Counted from the stretch's first letter, positions 8,002 through 16,586 are shown. The stretch is 32,020 nucleotides of DNA from a bacterium (GCA_030428965.1 JAUIEE010000006.1:1-32020); one strand, 5' to 3'. Notes: generated by a model from the letters alone, not told the origin. Made by a program: numbers and translations.

Positions 8002-9495
8002 TCAGACGACCGTGCCGTTGAAGCGGAAGGTCTTCTGCAAGCTCGACTGACGCTCGCCCTCGATCTCGTCGAGCACTTCGCGGGTGATGTCGTCCGTCGG
8101 GTACTTGCCCGTGAAGCAGGCGTTGCAGAACTGATCGAGCTGGGGGTTGCCCGCCTGGGCGCTTTGGTTCATCGCGTCCCGGTCGAGATAGAGAAGGTGG
8201 TCCGCCTCGAGCTGGGCGGCCACGTCCTCGGGCGAAAGACCGTTGGCGATGAACTCGGTCTTGGTCGCCATGTCGATCCCATAGGGGCACGGAGAGACCA
8301 GGGGCGGGCTGGTGATGCCCATGTAGACACGCCGGGCTCCGGCTTCCCTGGCCATGCGCACGATGCGCCGCGCCGTGTTGCCGCGGACGATCGAGTCGTC
8401 CACGAGCAGCACCTTCTTGTCGCGGAACTCCAGCGGGATCGCATTCAGCTTGCGCTTGACCGACGATCGGCGGGAGTCCTGGTTCGGCATGATGAAGGTG
8501 CGACCGATGTAGCGGTTCTTCACCAGCCCCTCGCGGTAGGGAATCCCGAGCTTGTTGGCCATGGCCATGGCGGCATCCCGCGACGAATCGGGAATCGGGA
8601 TCACCACGTCGGGCGTCGGGGCTCCGCTTCGAATCCACTCCTCAGCCAGCGCCTCGCCGAAGCGAATCCGCGTCTTGTAGACCGAAACCTGGTCGAGCAT
8701 CGAGTCGGTACGCGCGAAGTACACCCACTCGAAGATGCAGGGCCGGTGGGGCTTCGCGCTGAGAATGCGGCGATGGACCTTGCCTTCGGCATCGATGTAC
8801 ATCGCTTCGCCGTTGGCGAGATCCTCGATCTCGGTGTACCCGGCCACGTCGAGTACGACGCTCTCCGAAGCTACGGCGAACCAGGCCCCCTCGGCCGTCA
8901 TCTTCTTGCCGAAGACGATCGGTTTGATTCCGTAGGGATCCCGAAAGGCGACCAGCCCCCCATCGGGCAGGGCCGCGACGACCGAGTACGCCCCTTTGAC
9001 CTCCTCGTAGGTGGCACGGACCGCCGTGAAGACGTCTTCCGGTCCGACCAGCCCCTCGGCACCCACGTTGTCCGCCAACGCCTGCCCGAAGACGAACAGC
9101 AGAACCTCCAGGTCACAGGTCGAATTCAGTCGGCGTCCCGTGTGACGCCCGTGTCGTTCCCTCAGGTCCCCGAAGTTGGTCACGTTCCCGTTGTGGGCCA
9201 TGGCCACGCTGACCGGGAAGTTGACGTGGAAAGGCTGGGCGTCTTCCGCCGAACCTGCGCCGATGGTCGGGTAGCGCACGTGGCCCAGACCGAGGTTGCC
9301 GCGCAACCGCTCCATGTCCTGGACCTGGAAGACATCCCGGACCAGGCCACTGCCCTTCTTGACATGGAAGGTATCCGTGAAGGTCGTGATCCCGGCCGCG
9401 TCCTGGCCACGATGCTGGATCGCGAGAAGACCTTCGTAGATCTCCGGAGCAACGTCTACGCCCTCCGGACCAAAGACACCGATGAATCCGCACAT
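8002..9495 (-). CDS. purF: Amidophosphoribosyltransferase
   Basis: MCGFIGVFG N-terminus with catalytic Cys2; IQHRGQDAAGI; PRTase motif VLLVDDSIVRGNT. The ORF track start (9870) is too far upstream; ATG at 9495 used. Confidence 0.97.
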   Translation of the reverse strand: MCGFIGVFGPEGVDVAPEIYEGLLAIQHRGQDAAGITTFTDTFHVKKGSGLVRDVFQVQDMERLRGNLGLGHVRYPTIGAGSAEDAQPFHVNFPVSVAMAHNGNVTNFGDLRERHGRHTGRRLNSTCDLEVLLFVFGQALADNVGAEGLVGPEDVFTAVRATYEEVKGAYSVVAALPDGGLVAFRDPYGIKPIVFGKKMTAEGAWFAVASESVVLDVAGYTEIEDLANGEAMYIDAEGKVHRRILSAKPHRPCIFEWVYFARTDSMLDQVSVYKTRIRFGEALAEEWIRSGAPTPDVVIPIPDSSRDAAMAMANKLGIPYREGLVKNRYIGRTFIMPNQDSRRSSVKRKLNAIPLEFRDKKVLLVDDSIVRGNTARRIVRMAREAGARRVYMGITSPPLVSPCPYGIDMATKTEFIANGLSPEDVAAQLEADHLLYLDRDAMNQSAQAGNPQLDQFCNACFTGKYPTDDITREVLDEIEGERQSSLQKTFRFNGTVV

Positions 9496-9561
9496 GGCGT
9501 TAGGGGACCCGCGAACCTTGGGATGACGTCGTGGAAAGAGCCGCGAAACGCAGGGGGAAAG

Positions 9562-9590
9562 AGAATAGACCCCCTGTCCCCTGCGGACAA
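9562..9590 (-). promoter_or_regulatory. Candidate sigma70 promoter for purF (TTGTCC-N17-TATTCT)
   Basis: Minus-strand TTGTCC (9590-9585), 17-nt spacer, TATTCT (9567-9562), about 60-nt leader to the purF ATG. Confidence 0.4.
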
Positions 9591-9645
9591 GTGCGGGGGG
9601 CCCCAGAGAATCCCGAACGCCTCGCAACCCCCCGGGGGCAGGCCA

Positions 9646-9675
9646 GTCCCCTGGGTGGGTGGGGGCTAGGGATGG
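9646..9675. repeat. 30-bp direct repeat copy 1: gtcccctgggtgggtgggggctagggatgg
   Basis: Identical 30-mer at 13967-13996; contains a canonical G-quadruplex pattern GGGTGGGTGGGGGCTAGGG. Confidence 0.9.
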
Positions 9676-9726
9676 GGGGTTTGGGTTGGAATGGGTGGGG
9701 GGCGCGGGCAACATGCCGCACGAGCC

Positions 9727-10605
9727 ATGGCCACCCAACACGAGGGTTCCGGGACCGTCCCCTTGCCAGGGGGGTCGAGTCTCCACTTCGAAATTCGCGG
9801 AGAGGGCCCGCCCCTCTTGGTTCCCGCAGCGAGCTGGGTGCTCGAGGACTTGGCTCCCCTGGAGGCCCACAGCTGCCTGGTCGGCTACGACGTGCGCGGA
9901 AGGGGGCGCTCGAGTGCTGTGACGGGCGACACCCCCTTCGGGCTCGACCAGGACTTGGAAGACCTCGAGGTCCTCAGGAAAGCGAGGGGTCTGGAGCGCA
10001 TGGCGATCCTCGGCTGGTCCTACTACGGCCTGCTGGCGGCGCGCTACGCCCTGGCCTACCCCGAGCGCGTCGAGCGCTTGGTCCTGGTCGGGCCCTCGGC
10101 TCCCCGTCGGCGCCCCTTCCTCGACGACTTCATGGATCGTTTCGCAGGCCGACTCGACCTGGAACGCCTGGAAGAGGTCGAACGGCTACGTCGCCAGGGG
10201 CAGCGAGAGACCCAACCGGTGAGCTGGTGCCGAGCCGTGCACGATCTGTACTTTCGCGCCTACGTCGTGGATCCCAAGCACCTCGAGGGAATGCGCAGCT
10301 CGCCGTGCGTCGAACCCAATCTCGACCCCGAGGCGGTCAACAACCTGGGGCGCAAGGCCCTCGAGAAGATGGGCGACTACGACTGGACCGAGGAGTTCAC
10401 GCGCCTCGAAACGCCTACGCTCGTGGTTCACGGAAGCGAGGATCCGGTTCCGCTGGAGGGTTCGTTGGAGTGGGAGCGCTGCCTGTCCAACGGGCAACTG
10501 CTTGCCCTCGAAGGGGTCGGTCACATGCCCTGGCTGGAAGCGCCCGAACTCTTCTTCGAGGCGGTTCGCGAATTCCTCGGGGCAGGAGACAGCGCTCTTT
10601 CCTGA
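9727..10605 (+). CDS. Alpha/beta hydrolase
   Basis: Fold pattern: GYDVRGRGRSS, ILGWSYYGLLAARYALAYPERVERLVLVGPSA, LVVHGSEDPV, EGVGHMPWLEAPE. ATG at 9727 (MATQHEG) chosen over 9691. Confidence 0.85.
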   Translation: MATQHEGSGTVPLPGGSSLHFEIRGEGPPLLVPAASWVLEDLAPLEAHSCLVGYDVRGRGRSSAVTGDTPFGLDQDLEDLEVLRKARGLERMAILGWSYYGLLAARYALAYPERVERLVLVGPSAPRRRPFLDDFMDRFAGRLDLERLEEVERLRRQGQRETQPVSWCRAVHDLYFRAYVVDPKHLEGMRSSPCVEPNLDPEAVNNLGRKALEKMGDYDWTEEFTRLETPTLVVHGSEDPVPLEGSLEWERCLSNGQLLALEGVGHMPWLEAPELFFEAVREFLGAGDSALS

Positions 10606-11753
10606 CCCTCGATCCACTCCAGGATACGGCGGGCGTCGCGCCCTTCGTCGTCGACTTCGAAGGTCCGGGTGTAGCTTCGTTTTCCCTCTGAATGGCGGTA
10701 GAGCGGATCGTAGTAGTGCTCTAGCAGGGCCTCGACGAGCCGCTCCTCCTCTCCCCCACACAGCCAGCCCACGAGGACTCCCTTCCATTTCGTCCGCCCC
10801 ATGCGCTCCTCCAGAAAGGGCAGCTGCCGGGCCAACTCGTCGCGATTGGCCTCCGTCACCAAGTAGTCGTCCAGCAGGACCTGCACCCGTCGGGACAGGG
10901 GGGCTGCCAGCTCCAGCGCATGGCCATCGCGCAAGGCTTCCCAAACGGACTTGGGCAGGATCGCGTCACCGACCTTTCGGCTCTCCCCCTCGATCACGCA
11001 GAAGCCCGGAAAGCCCCGCTCGAGCCGGGACACGAGCCGCGACTCGAAAGTCTTCTGGGAACAAGGTCGCAGCCCGACCATGCCCAGGACGGAGCTGCGG
11101 TGCCCGGCCAGTCCTTCCAGATCGAGGGTGGAGCCCGGCCGCAGCCGCTCGATCTCACGCAGGATCAGCGTCTTGCCAACGCCCGTCAGCCCGCGCAGCA
11201 CGTAGGTCGGCGGAGCTTCCCAGGCCAGAAGGCGATCGATCACATGGCGTCGATAGGCCTTGTAGCCTCCCTGCAGGCAGGCTACGTCGAAGCCCAGCCC
11301 CTCCAGCAGGGCCACGAGGCTTTGGGACCGCAGTCCCCCACGCCAACAGGAGAAGACCACCGTGCTGGTCCCGGAGCGAAACGGGCCGGGCGTGAGCTCG
11401 CGCTCGAAGCCGGCCATTCCCGCCGCCGTCATCTCGCGTACCTTCTGGGCCAGGTCCGCTTCGGGCCGGGACCAGCCCGCCAACCGGGCGATCCGGGCGA
11501 CGAGCCCCTGGATCCTGGCCACGACCGTCTCGCGTGCGTGCTCGAAGGCCTCTTCGGGGGAACGGCGCGCGTAGAGCGTGCCGATCAACTCCCGCTCGAC
11601 GTCGTCGAACAAGGGAACGTTGCGGGCACCGGGATAGTGGTCCTGCTCGAACTCCTTCGGACTGCGCAGATCGACGACCAACGCAGGGCGCCGGCTCAGG
11701 AGCTCTTCGAGGGTCAGAAAGGGGACCTGCAGTTGCGAGGAGACGCCCGCCAT
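10521..11753 (-). CDS. mnmH: tRNA 2-selenouridine (or geranyl-2-thiouridine) synthase
   Basis: Rhodanese domain VVDLRSPKEFEQDHYPGARNVPLFDDVER...VVFSCWRGGLRSQSL plus P-loop GLTGVGKT, typical of SelU/MnmH. Confidence 0.93.
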   Translation of the reverse strand: MAGVSSQLQVPFLTLEELLSRRPALVVDLRSPKEFEQDHYPGARNVPLFDDVERELIGTLYARRSPEEAFEHARETVVARIQGLVARIARLAGWSRPEADLAQKVREMTAAGMAGFERELTPGPFRSGTSTVVFSCWRGGLRSQSLVALLEGLGFDVACLQGGYKAYRRHVIDRLLAWEAPPTYVLRGLTGVGKTLILREIERLRPGSTLDLEGLAGHRSSVLGMVGLRPCSQKTFESRLVSRLERGFPGFCVIEGESRKVGDAILPKSVWEALRDGHALELAAPLSRRVQVLLDDYLVTEANRDELARQLPFLEERMGRTKWKGVLVGWLCGGEEERLVEALLEHYYDPLYRHSEGKRSYTRTFEVDDEGRDARRILEWIEGQERALSPAPRNSRTASKKSSGASSQGM

Positions 11754-11774
11754 GGCGGGTAGTCTACACGCACT

Positions 11775-12545
11775 TCATTCCGGGGGCGGCGGCCCTTCGT
11801 CTTCCCCGTGCCGGTGCCCTTTCGGCTTCAAGGGAGGCAGCTTGCGACCGCGCATGCGCCCGAAGAAGGCCTCGTCGGAAAGGGACTCCAGTCGACTCCA
11901 CTCCGCCGGGGTCATCCCCGGAAGCCGGCCTCCCCGGGCCTCGCGCTCGAGGTGTCGGCGCCGGAGCCTCCGCAGGACCCCCATGCGCTCTTCGACGGGC
12001 ACCTCGCGCAGGCGCCGCACCTCCGCCGGCCCCATTTCCATCTCCTCCGCCAGGGCCATGATTGCCTTCAGGCTCTTGCGTCGTCGCTGCTCCTGGCGAA
12101 ACCGATCGAACATCTCCAGGCGCTCCCGGGGCGGTGCCTCTCGAAGGGCCTGTACGAACCGATCGGGCAGGGCCATGCGTACGCGCTGGCCCCATTCACG
12201 CGTGCGTTCTCGCAGGTAGCGCCGTTCCCTTCGCTCTCGCTCGTCGACTCCCAGGGAATTCAGCTCCTGGCGCAACCCGTCGGGCGCTTCCGCCAGGATC
12301 TCTTCTTGCGCCTTCCGAATGCCGCGCGCGCGCTCGCTGAGCTGGGCTCGCAAGCCGGGTTCCATGGACCGCAATTGCTCGAAACGCTCCCTGAGAAGCT
12401 CTCGTTCCGCCGCGCTCTTGCGGGACCACTTGGCGCGCAGACCCTCCAGGTCCAGCTGACGCAAGGCGAACAGGCCTTGGGTCGTCAGAAGCAAGCCCAA
12501 GGCAACCATCCAGACTCGCAAGAAACGTCGGCGGTCAGTCGTCAT
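11775..12545 (-). CDS. Hypothetical membrane-anchored, Arg/Glu-rich protein (DUF3106-like), third gene of ECF operon
   Basis: N-terminal TM (VWMVALGLLLTTQGLFAL), then helical LRxKWxxxSAAERELLRERFEQLRSM. Start overlaps the stop of the anti-sigma gene. Confidence 0.6.
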   Translation of the reverse strand: MTTDRRRFLRVWMVALGLLLTTQGLFALRQLDLEGLRAKWSRKSAAERELLRERFEQLRSMEPGLRAQLSERARGIRKAQEEILAEAPDGLRQELNSLGVDERERRERRYLRERTREWGQRVRMALPDRFVQALREAPPRERLEMFDRFRQEQRRRKSLKAIMALAEEMEMGPAEVRRLREVPVEERMGVLRRLRRRHLEREARGGRLPGMTPAEWSRLESLSDEAFFGRMRGRKLPPLKPKGHRHGEDEGPPPPE

Positions 12546-13269
12546 CGCCTTCCTCGGTCATTTCGAGCAGCGATTCCTCGACCGGATCGATTTCGGCCAA
12601 CAAGAGATCCAGGTCCTCGCCCACGAGAATGTCCCAGTTCTCGAGCACGTCGAGCGAGGCCAAGAGCTCTTCCTCGACGGCGAACTCGGGTGCCAACCCG
12701 AGCTCTTCACCGACAAAGCGTGGACGGTTCTCCAGGCCAAACGAGCTCCAGGCCACTGCGACGATGAACAGGAGACCGGCTGCGGCCAGAAGCTGCAGAC
12801 TGCGTCGTCCCAGGCGCTCTCGCCAGTGGGGGGACCGTTCGCCCTCGAGACCCTCCAGGATCCGCTCGGCCAAACCCGTCGGAACCTCGGGCTGGGGGAC
12901 AGCGTCGAGCAGTCGATCCAGACGCACCTGTTCGCGCTCTCCCTGCAGCCCCTGCAGCACTCGGGCCTGCAACCCCACAGGTGACGCGTGGACCGCATCC
13001 AGCTCGAGCAAGGCGTCCAAGCTCTGGTTCACAGGCTGCGACCGATCCCTCTCCAGGCGCGCCAGCACCCGGTGGGCCAGGTCGGGAGGAAGCATCGGTT
13101 CGGGCAAGGAGGCCAGGAGGGCTTCCAGGGCGTGCTCCGCTTCGAGCAGGGAGCGACAGCTGGTGCAGGCGAGAAGATGCTTGTGCCAAAACAGGTCCGG
13201 CGCCTCGTGGGACTTGCCCGAGAGGCGCTCCGAGAGCTCGGCGCGGAAGGCTTTGCAACGCTCGATCAT
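12535..13269 (-). CDS. Anti-sigma factor with HxxxCxxC zinc-finger motif and a three-unit motif repeat before the TM helix
   Basis: HKHLLACTSC; TM LLAAAGLLFIVAVAWSSF; start overlaps sigma stop by 4 bp. Confidence 0.75.
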   Translation of the reverse strand: MIERCKAFRAELSERLSGKSHEAPDLFWHKHLLACTSCRSLLEAEHALEALLASLPEPMLPPDLAHRVLARLERDRSQPVNQSLDALLELDAVHASPVGLQARVLQGLQGEREQVRLDRLLDAVPQPEVPTGLAERILEGLEGERSPHWRERLGRRSLQLLAAAGLLFIVAVAWSSFGLENRPRFVGEELGLAPEFAVEEELLASLDVLENWDILVGEDLDLLLAEIDPVEESLLEMTEEGDDD

Positions 13270-13868
13270 GCCATCTCCTCCGCCAGGAAGGGGGTCAGCG
13301 CAGAGCGCAGGTTCTCGCGCGCACGATGAATGAGCGACTTGATCGCCTTCTCCGTCGAGCCGAGCACGTGGGCCACCTCTCCGTAGGGCATCTCCTCGTA
13401 CTTGGCCAGGATCAACGCCATCCTCTGGTTCTCGGGTAGGCGCAAGATGGCCTGGCGTACCGCTCGAACCACATCGGCCCTTTCGAGGCCCTCGGAAGGC
13501 AAGCCGCTCTTCGCGTCTTCAACCTCCACGGCTCCGGTCTCGGGGTCCGTTTCGAAATCGCTGGTGGTCCGGGCACGGGTGTTCAGACGTTCTCGCTCGT
13601 TGATGCTCAGGTTGTAGACGATGCGATAGAGCCAGGTAGACAGGCGGGCCGTGGGCTGGTACCGCTCGCGCGCTCGAATCAGGCGCAGAAAGACCTCCTG
13701 GACCAGGTCCTCGCGATGGGACACGGGCCCGAGGAAGCGGGTGACCAGGGAGAAGACCTGGCCGGAGTAGGCGTGCACGATGCGGTCGAAGGCGTGCTCG
13801 TCGCCCCGCTGGTAGGCGAGCATCAGCTGCACTCCGGGGTCTGAAGAAGATTCGTGCATCGGGGCCAT
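13266..13868 (-). CDS. RNA polymerase sigma factor, ECF
   Basis: Sigma-2 (HREDLVQEVFLRLIRARERYQPTARLSTWLYRIVYNLSINERER) and sigma-4 (MPYGEVAHVLGSTEKAIKSLIHRARENLR). Confidence 0.92.
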   Translation of the reverse strand: MAPMHESSSDPGVQLMLAYQRGDEHAFDRIVHAYSGQVFSLVTRFLGPVSHREDLVQEVFLRLIRARERYQPTARLSTWLYRIVYNLSINERERLNTRARTTSDFETDPETGAVEVEDAKSGLPSEGLERADVVRAVRQAILRLPENQRMALILAKYEEMPYGEVAHVLGSTEKAIKSLIHRARENLRSALTPFLAEEMA

Positions 13869-13966
13869 GGCCGTCCGGGGGGTCTGGAACCGGACCTGAG
13901 CGGGCAGGTTCCGCCCCTGGGCTCATTTTATCTCGCCTGCCCACGAAACCGGCGCCTGCCTGGGCC

Positions 13967-13996
13967 GTCCCCTGGGTGGGTGGGGGCTAGGGATGG
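13967..13996. repeat. 30-bp direct repeat copy 2: gtcccctgggtgggtgggggctagggatgg
   Basis: Identical to 9646-9675; contains the stop codon of the signal peptidase gene (13987-13989, minus). Confidence 0.9.
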
Positions 13997-15216
13997 TTGG
14001 GGGGAGTCAGGCCACCACGGAGCCAGCGAAAGCGTGACATGGGCCACACCACTGCCACCGGCACGCCCACGATCTCGGCCGCGCGGACGGGACCGAAGTG
14101 GCGTGAGTCGGTGCTGTCGCTCGAGTTGTCGCCCAGGAGGAAGTACTCGTCGGGGCCGAGGGTCAAGAGCGAGCTGACCGCGAAGCGGCCGTCCGAGGTG
14201 TAGTAGAGGTCGCGCAGCACGACGATCGAGCGGAAGCGTGCCCGGCAGGCCTCGCCTCCGAAAGCCACCCTCGGGCCGATGCTCCGCAGGGACGAGCCGG
14301 CGGGCGTGGGATAGGTCTCGTTCACCTTGTAGCCGACACCTACGCGGAAGTCGTCCAGCTCGAAGCTCAGGTAGTTGTCGATGTTGGCAAACAGCACGTG
14401 ATGCCACTTTCCCGCCTCGAACTGAATGGGACGATCCAGCAGGACATCGGAGCGGCGCCCGGGGTCGGTTTCCTTGAGGGTGGCCGTGTTCAGCCGTCGC
14501 AAGACCAGATGGAAGCCGTCCTCCTCCCGGGCAACGAGGGCTTGGAAAGTATCGCCGGCCTCCACGAGCTGGAAGCGCAACCGCCCTTCGTCGCTCGCCT
14601 CCGCATCCATGCGCACATCGCACTCGAGGATGCCGTCGTTGACCTGACGAAGACCGTGCACCGGGCGGTGGTCGACGCCGAGGTAGTCGTCGTTGAGCCG
14701 CTGGAAGAACATCATGCCTCCATTGGCGTCCCGGGGTACGGAGCGAGCGTCGAGCTCCCAGCTCTCTCCGTCCTGGGTCCACTGCACGGAGCTGTCGTTC
14801 TTGAAGCTGAAGTACTGACCCACTTCCAGGAGGCGGTCGTCGAACACGACCACGGGCTCAGGTCGCGCCGCATCTTCCGGCAAGCGGCGACCATCGACCA
14901 CGAGATCACCACTGGCGACCAGGACCGACTCCCCGGGCAGGGCCGCCACGCGCTTGACCAAGGGCTTGCCTCCATCCCGGGACTGCATCACCACCAGGTC
15001 GAAGCGCTCGACGTCAGGCGCGCGATCGTAGAGCACGAGCACCCGCTCGTTCAGCCCACGCTCGTCGTGGCCTTCCTTGCCGCCGAAGATCGTCGGGCGC
15101 ATCGAGCCGCTCTCGACGCGATAGACGTCCGCCACGAAGAACTTCACGACCAGCCCCAGGGACAAAACGGCGGTGAGGAGCCAGAGCCCCAGGGACCAGC
15201 GTCGGCCGCCTCTCAA
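13987..15216 (-). CDS. lepB: Signal peptidase I with large concanavalin-like/DUF1080-like insertion
   Basis: TM WSLGLWLLTAVLSLGLVVKFF, catalytic Ser ESGSMRPTI, catalytic Lys LVKRVAALPGE, box E GDNSSDSTDSRHFGPV. TTG start at 15216 overlaps mgtE stop; listed ORF runs artificially into mgtE. Confidence 0.9.
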   Translation of the reverse strand: MRGGRRWSLGLWLLTAVLSLGLVVKFFVADVYRVESGSMRPTIFGGKEGHDERGLNERVLVLYDRAPDVERFDLVVMQSRDGGKPLVKRVAALPGESVLVASGDLVVDGRRLPEDAARPEPVVVFDDRLLEVGQYFSFKNDSSVQWTQDGESWELDARSVPRDANGGMMFFQRLNDDYLGVDHRPVHGLRQVNDGILECDVRMDAEASDEGRLRFQLVEAGDTFQALVAREEDGFHLVLRRLNTATLKETDPGRRSDVLLDRPIQFEAGKWHHVLFANIDNYLSFELDDFRVGVGYKVNETYPTPAGSSLRSIGPRVAFGGEACRARFRSIVVLRDLYYTSDGRFAVSSLLTLGPDEYFLLGDNSSDSTDSRHFGPVRAAEIVGVPVAVVWPMSRFRWLRGGLTPPNHP

Positions 15217-16586
15217 CCGCTCAACCCCAGGGATGTGGCCACGAAGACGAAGATGGCCGCGCCGGAGATGTCGCTGAGGGTGATCAGGAAGGGCCCGGCC
15301 ACCACGGCCGGGTCGATGCCGATGCGTTCGCAGGTGAACGGAACCAGGCACCCCAGGAGAGCAGCCCAGGAAACGGAGACGGCGATGGCGCCGCCGATGG
15401 CGAACCCGAACGGGTAGTTCGGCGCGGACCCGCTTCCTTCCATGTACGACGCGACCAGGAAAGTCGCCGTACCGCACACCAGGCCGATCAAGCAGCCGAC
15501 CAGGATCTCCGAGGCCAAGACCGAGTTCTCCCGTTCGGCCGAAAGCTCGCCCGTCGCGTAGGCGCGAACGAGCACCGTGGACGACTGGATCCCCACGTTG
15601 CCCGCCAGACCGATGATGATCGGCAGGTACCGGAGGATGTCGGTCGTGTCACCGCCGTCAGGAAACGCGCGGCCCAGGAGGTAGGCCGTCACCAGACCGC
15701 CGACGACGGTCAAGGCCTGCAGCGGGAGGCGATGGCGGACGCGCACGAGCACCGGCAGCTTCGTCTGCTCCCGCGGTGAGGTGCCCACGATGCGCAGGAT
15801 GTCCTCCTCGGCCTCGTCCTCGAGCACGTCGTGGATGTCTTCCGAAGAGATGACGCCGATGAGGACGCCCTCGGGATCCAGGACGGGCAGAGCCGCCAGG
15901 GAGTACTTGCGGAAGAGGTGCGCGACGTCTTCCTGATCCGCGTTGGCGGGGACCGAGATCAAATCGGTCTCCATGATGTCGCGAATCGGGGTATGGATGG
16001 GCGTGGTCAGGAGCTCGCGGTCGGAGACGTACCCCACCGGCAGTCCGGCGGGGTCGATCACGAACACACCGACCTCTTCTTCTCCGGCGGGGCCCTCCTC
16101 GGACTTGATCTCCTTGATCGCGTCACTGACGTGGGCCTCTTCTCCGACCGCCACGTACTCGGAGGTCATCAGGCCGCCCGCCGTGTCGGCGTTGTAGCTC
16201 GCCAGCTCGCGCAGACCTGCCGCCCGCTCGAAGTCAACCTTGCGCAGCACCTGATTGGTGGTCTCTTCGTCCGTCAACGCCAAGAGGTCGACCACCTCGT
16301 CGGCGGGCATGCCCTCGACGATGTTCGTCAGCTCCTTGGCCGAGAGGTGGGGCAAGAGGCTCTCGCGCACGCTGTCGTCGGCGAAACTGAGCAGTTCGGT
16401 CCGGTTCTCACCGTGCAAGGCCCCCAGGACGCGCAGGGCCTCCGCCTCATCCAGCTCCTCCATCCACTCGGCCAGGTCGGCGGGGTGGACCTCCTCGAGG
16501 AAATCCGCGAGCGGGCGCTCTTCGCTGCTGCGCAAGAGAGCCTCGAGGTCCTTCAGCTCGGGGCGACGTTCCGGTTCGGTGGCCAT
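15213..16586 (-). CDS. mgtE: Magnesium transporter MgtE
   Basis: MgtE N domain, CBS pair (ALPVLDPEGVLIGVISSEDIHDVLEDEAEEDILRI), TM domain IIGLAGNVGIQSSTVLVRAYATGEL. ATG at 16586 (MATEPER) or 16619. Confidence 0.96.
   Translation of the reverse strand: MATEPERRPELKDLEALLRSSEERPLADFLEEVHPADLAEWMEELDEAEALRVLGALHGENRTELLSFADDSVRESLLPHLSAKELTNIVEGMPADEVVDLLALTDEETTNQVLRKVDFERAAGLRELASYNADTAGGLMTSEYVAVGEEAHVSDAIKEIKSEEGPAGEEEVGVFVIDPAGLPVGYVSDRELLTTPIHTPIRDIMETDLISVPANADQEDVAHLFRKYSLAALPVLDPEGVLIGVISSEDIHDVLEDEAEEDILRIVGTSPREQTKLPVLVRVRHRLPLQALTVVGGLVTAYLLGRAFPDGGDTTDILRYLPIIIGLAGNVGIQSSTVLVRAYATGELSAERENSVLASEILVGCLIGLVCGTATFLVASYMEGSGSAPNYPFGFAIGGAIAVSVSWAALLGCLVPFTCERIGIDPAVVAGPFLITLSDISGAAIFVFVATSLGLSG

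Noticed and set aside
6505-9669. 1054-aa plus-strand ORF
   Set aside because: Antisense to the glycosyltransferase and purF, both recognised families; composition typical of a spurious high-GC ORF.
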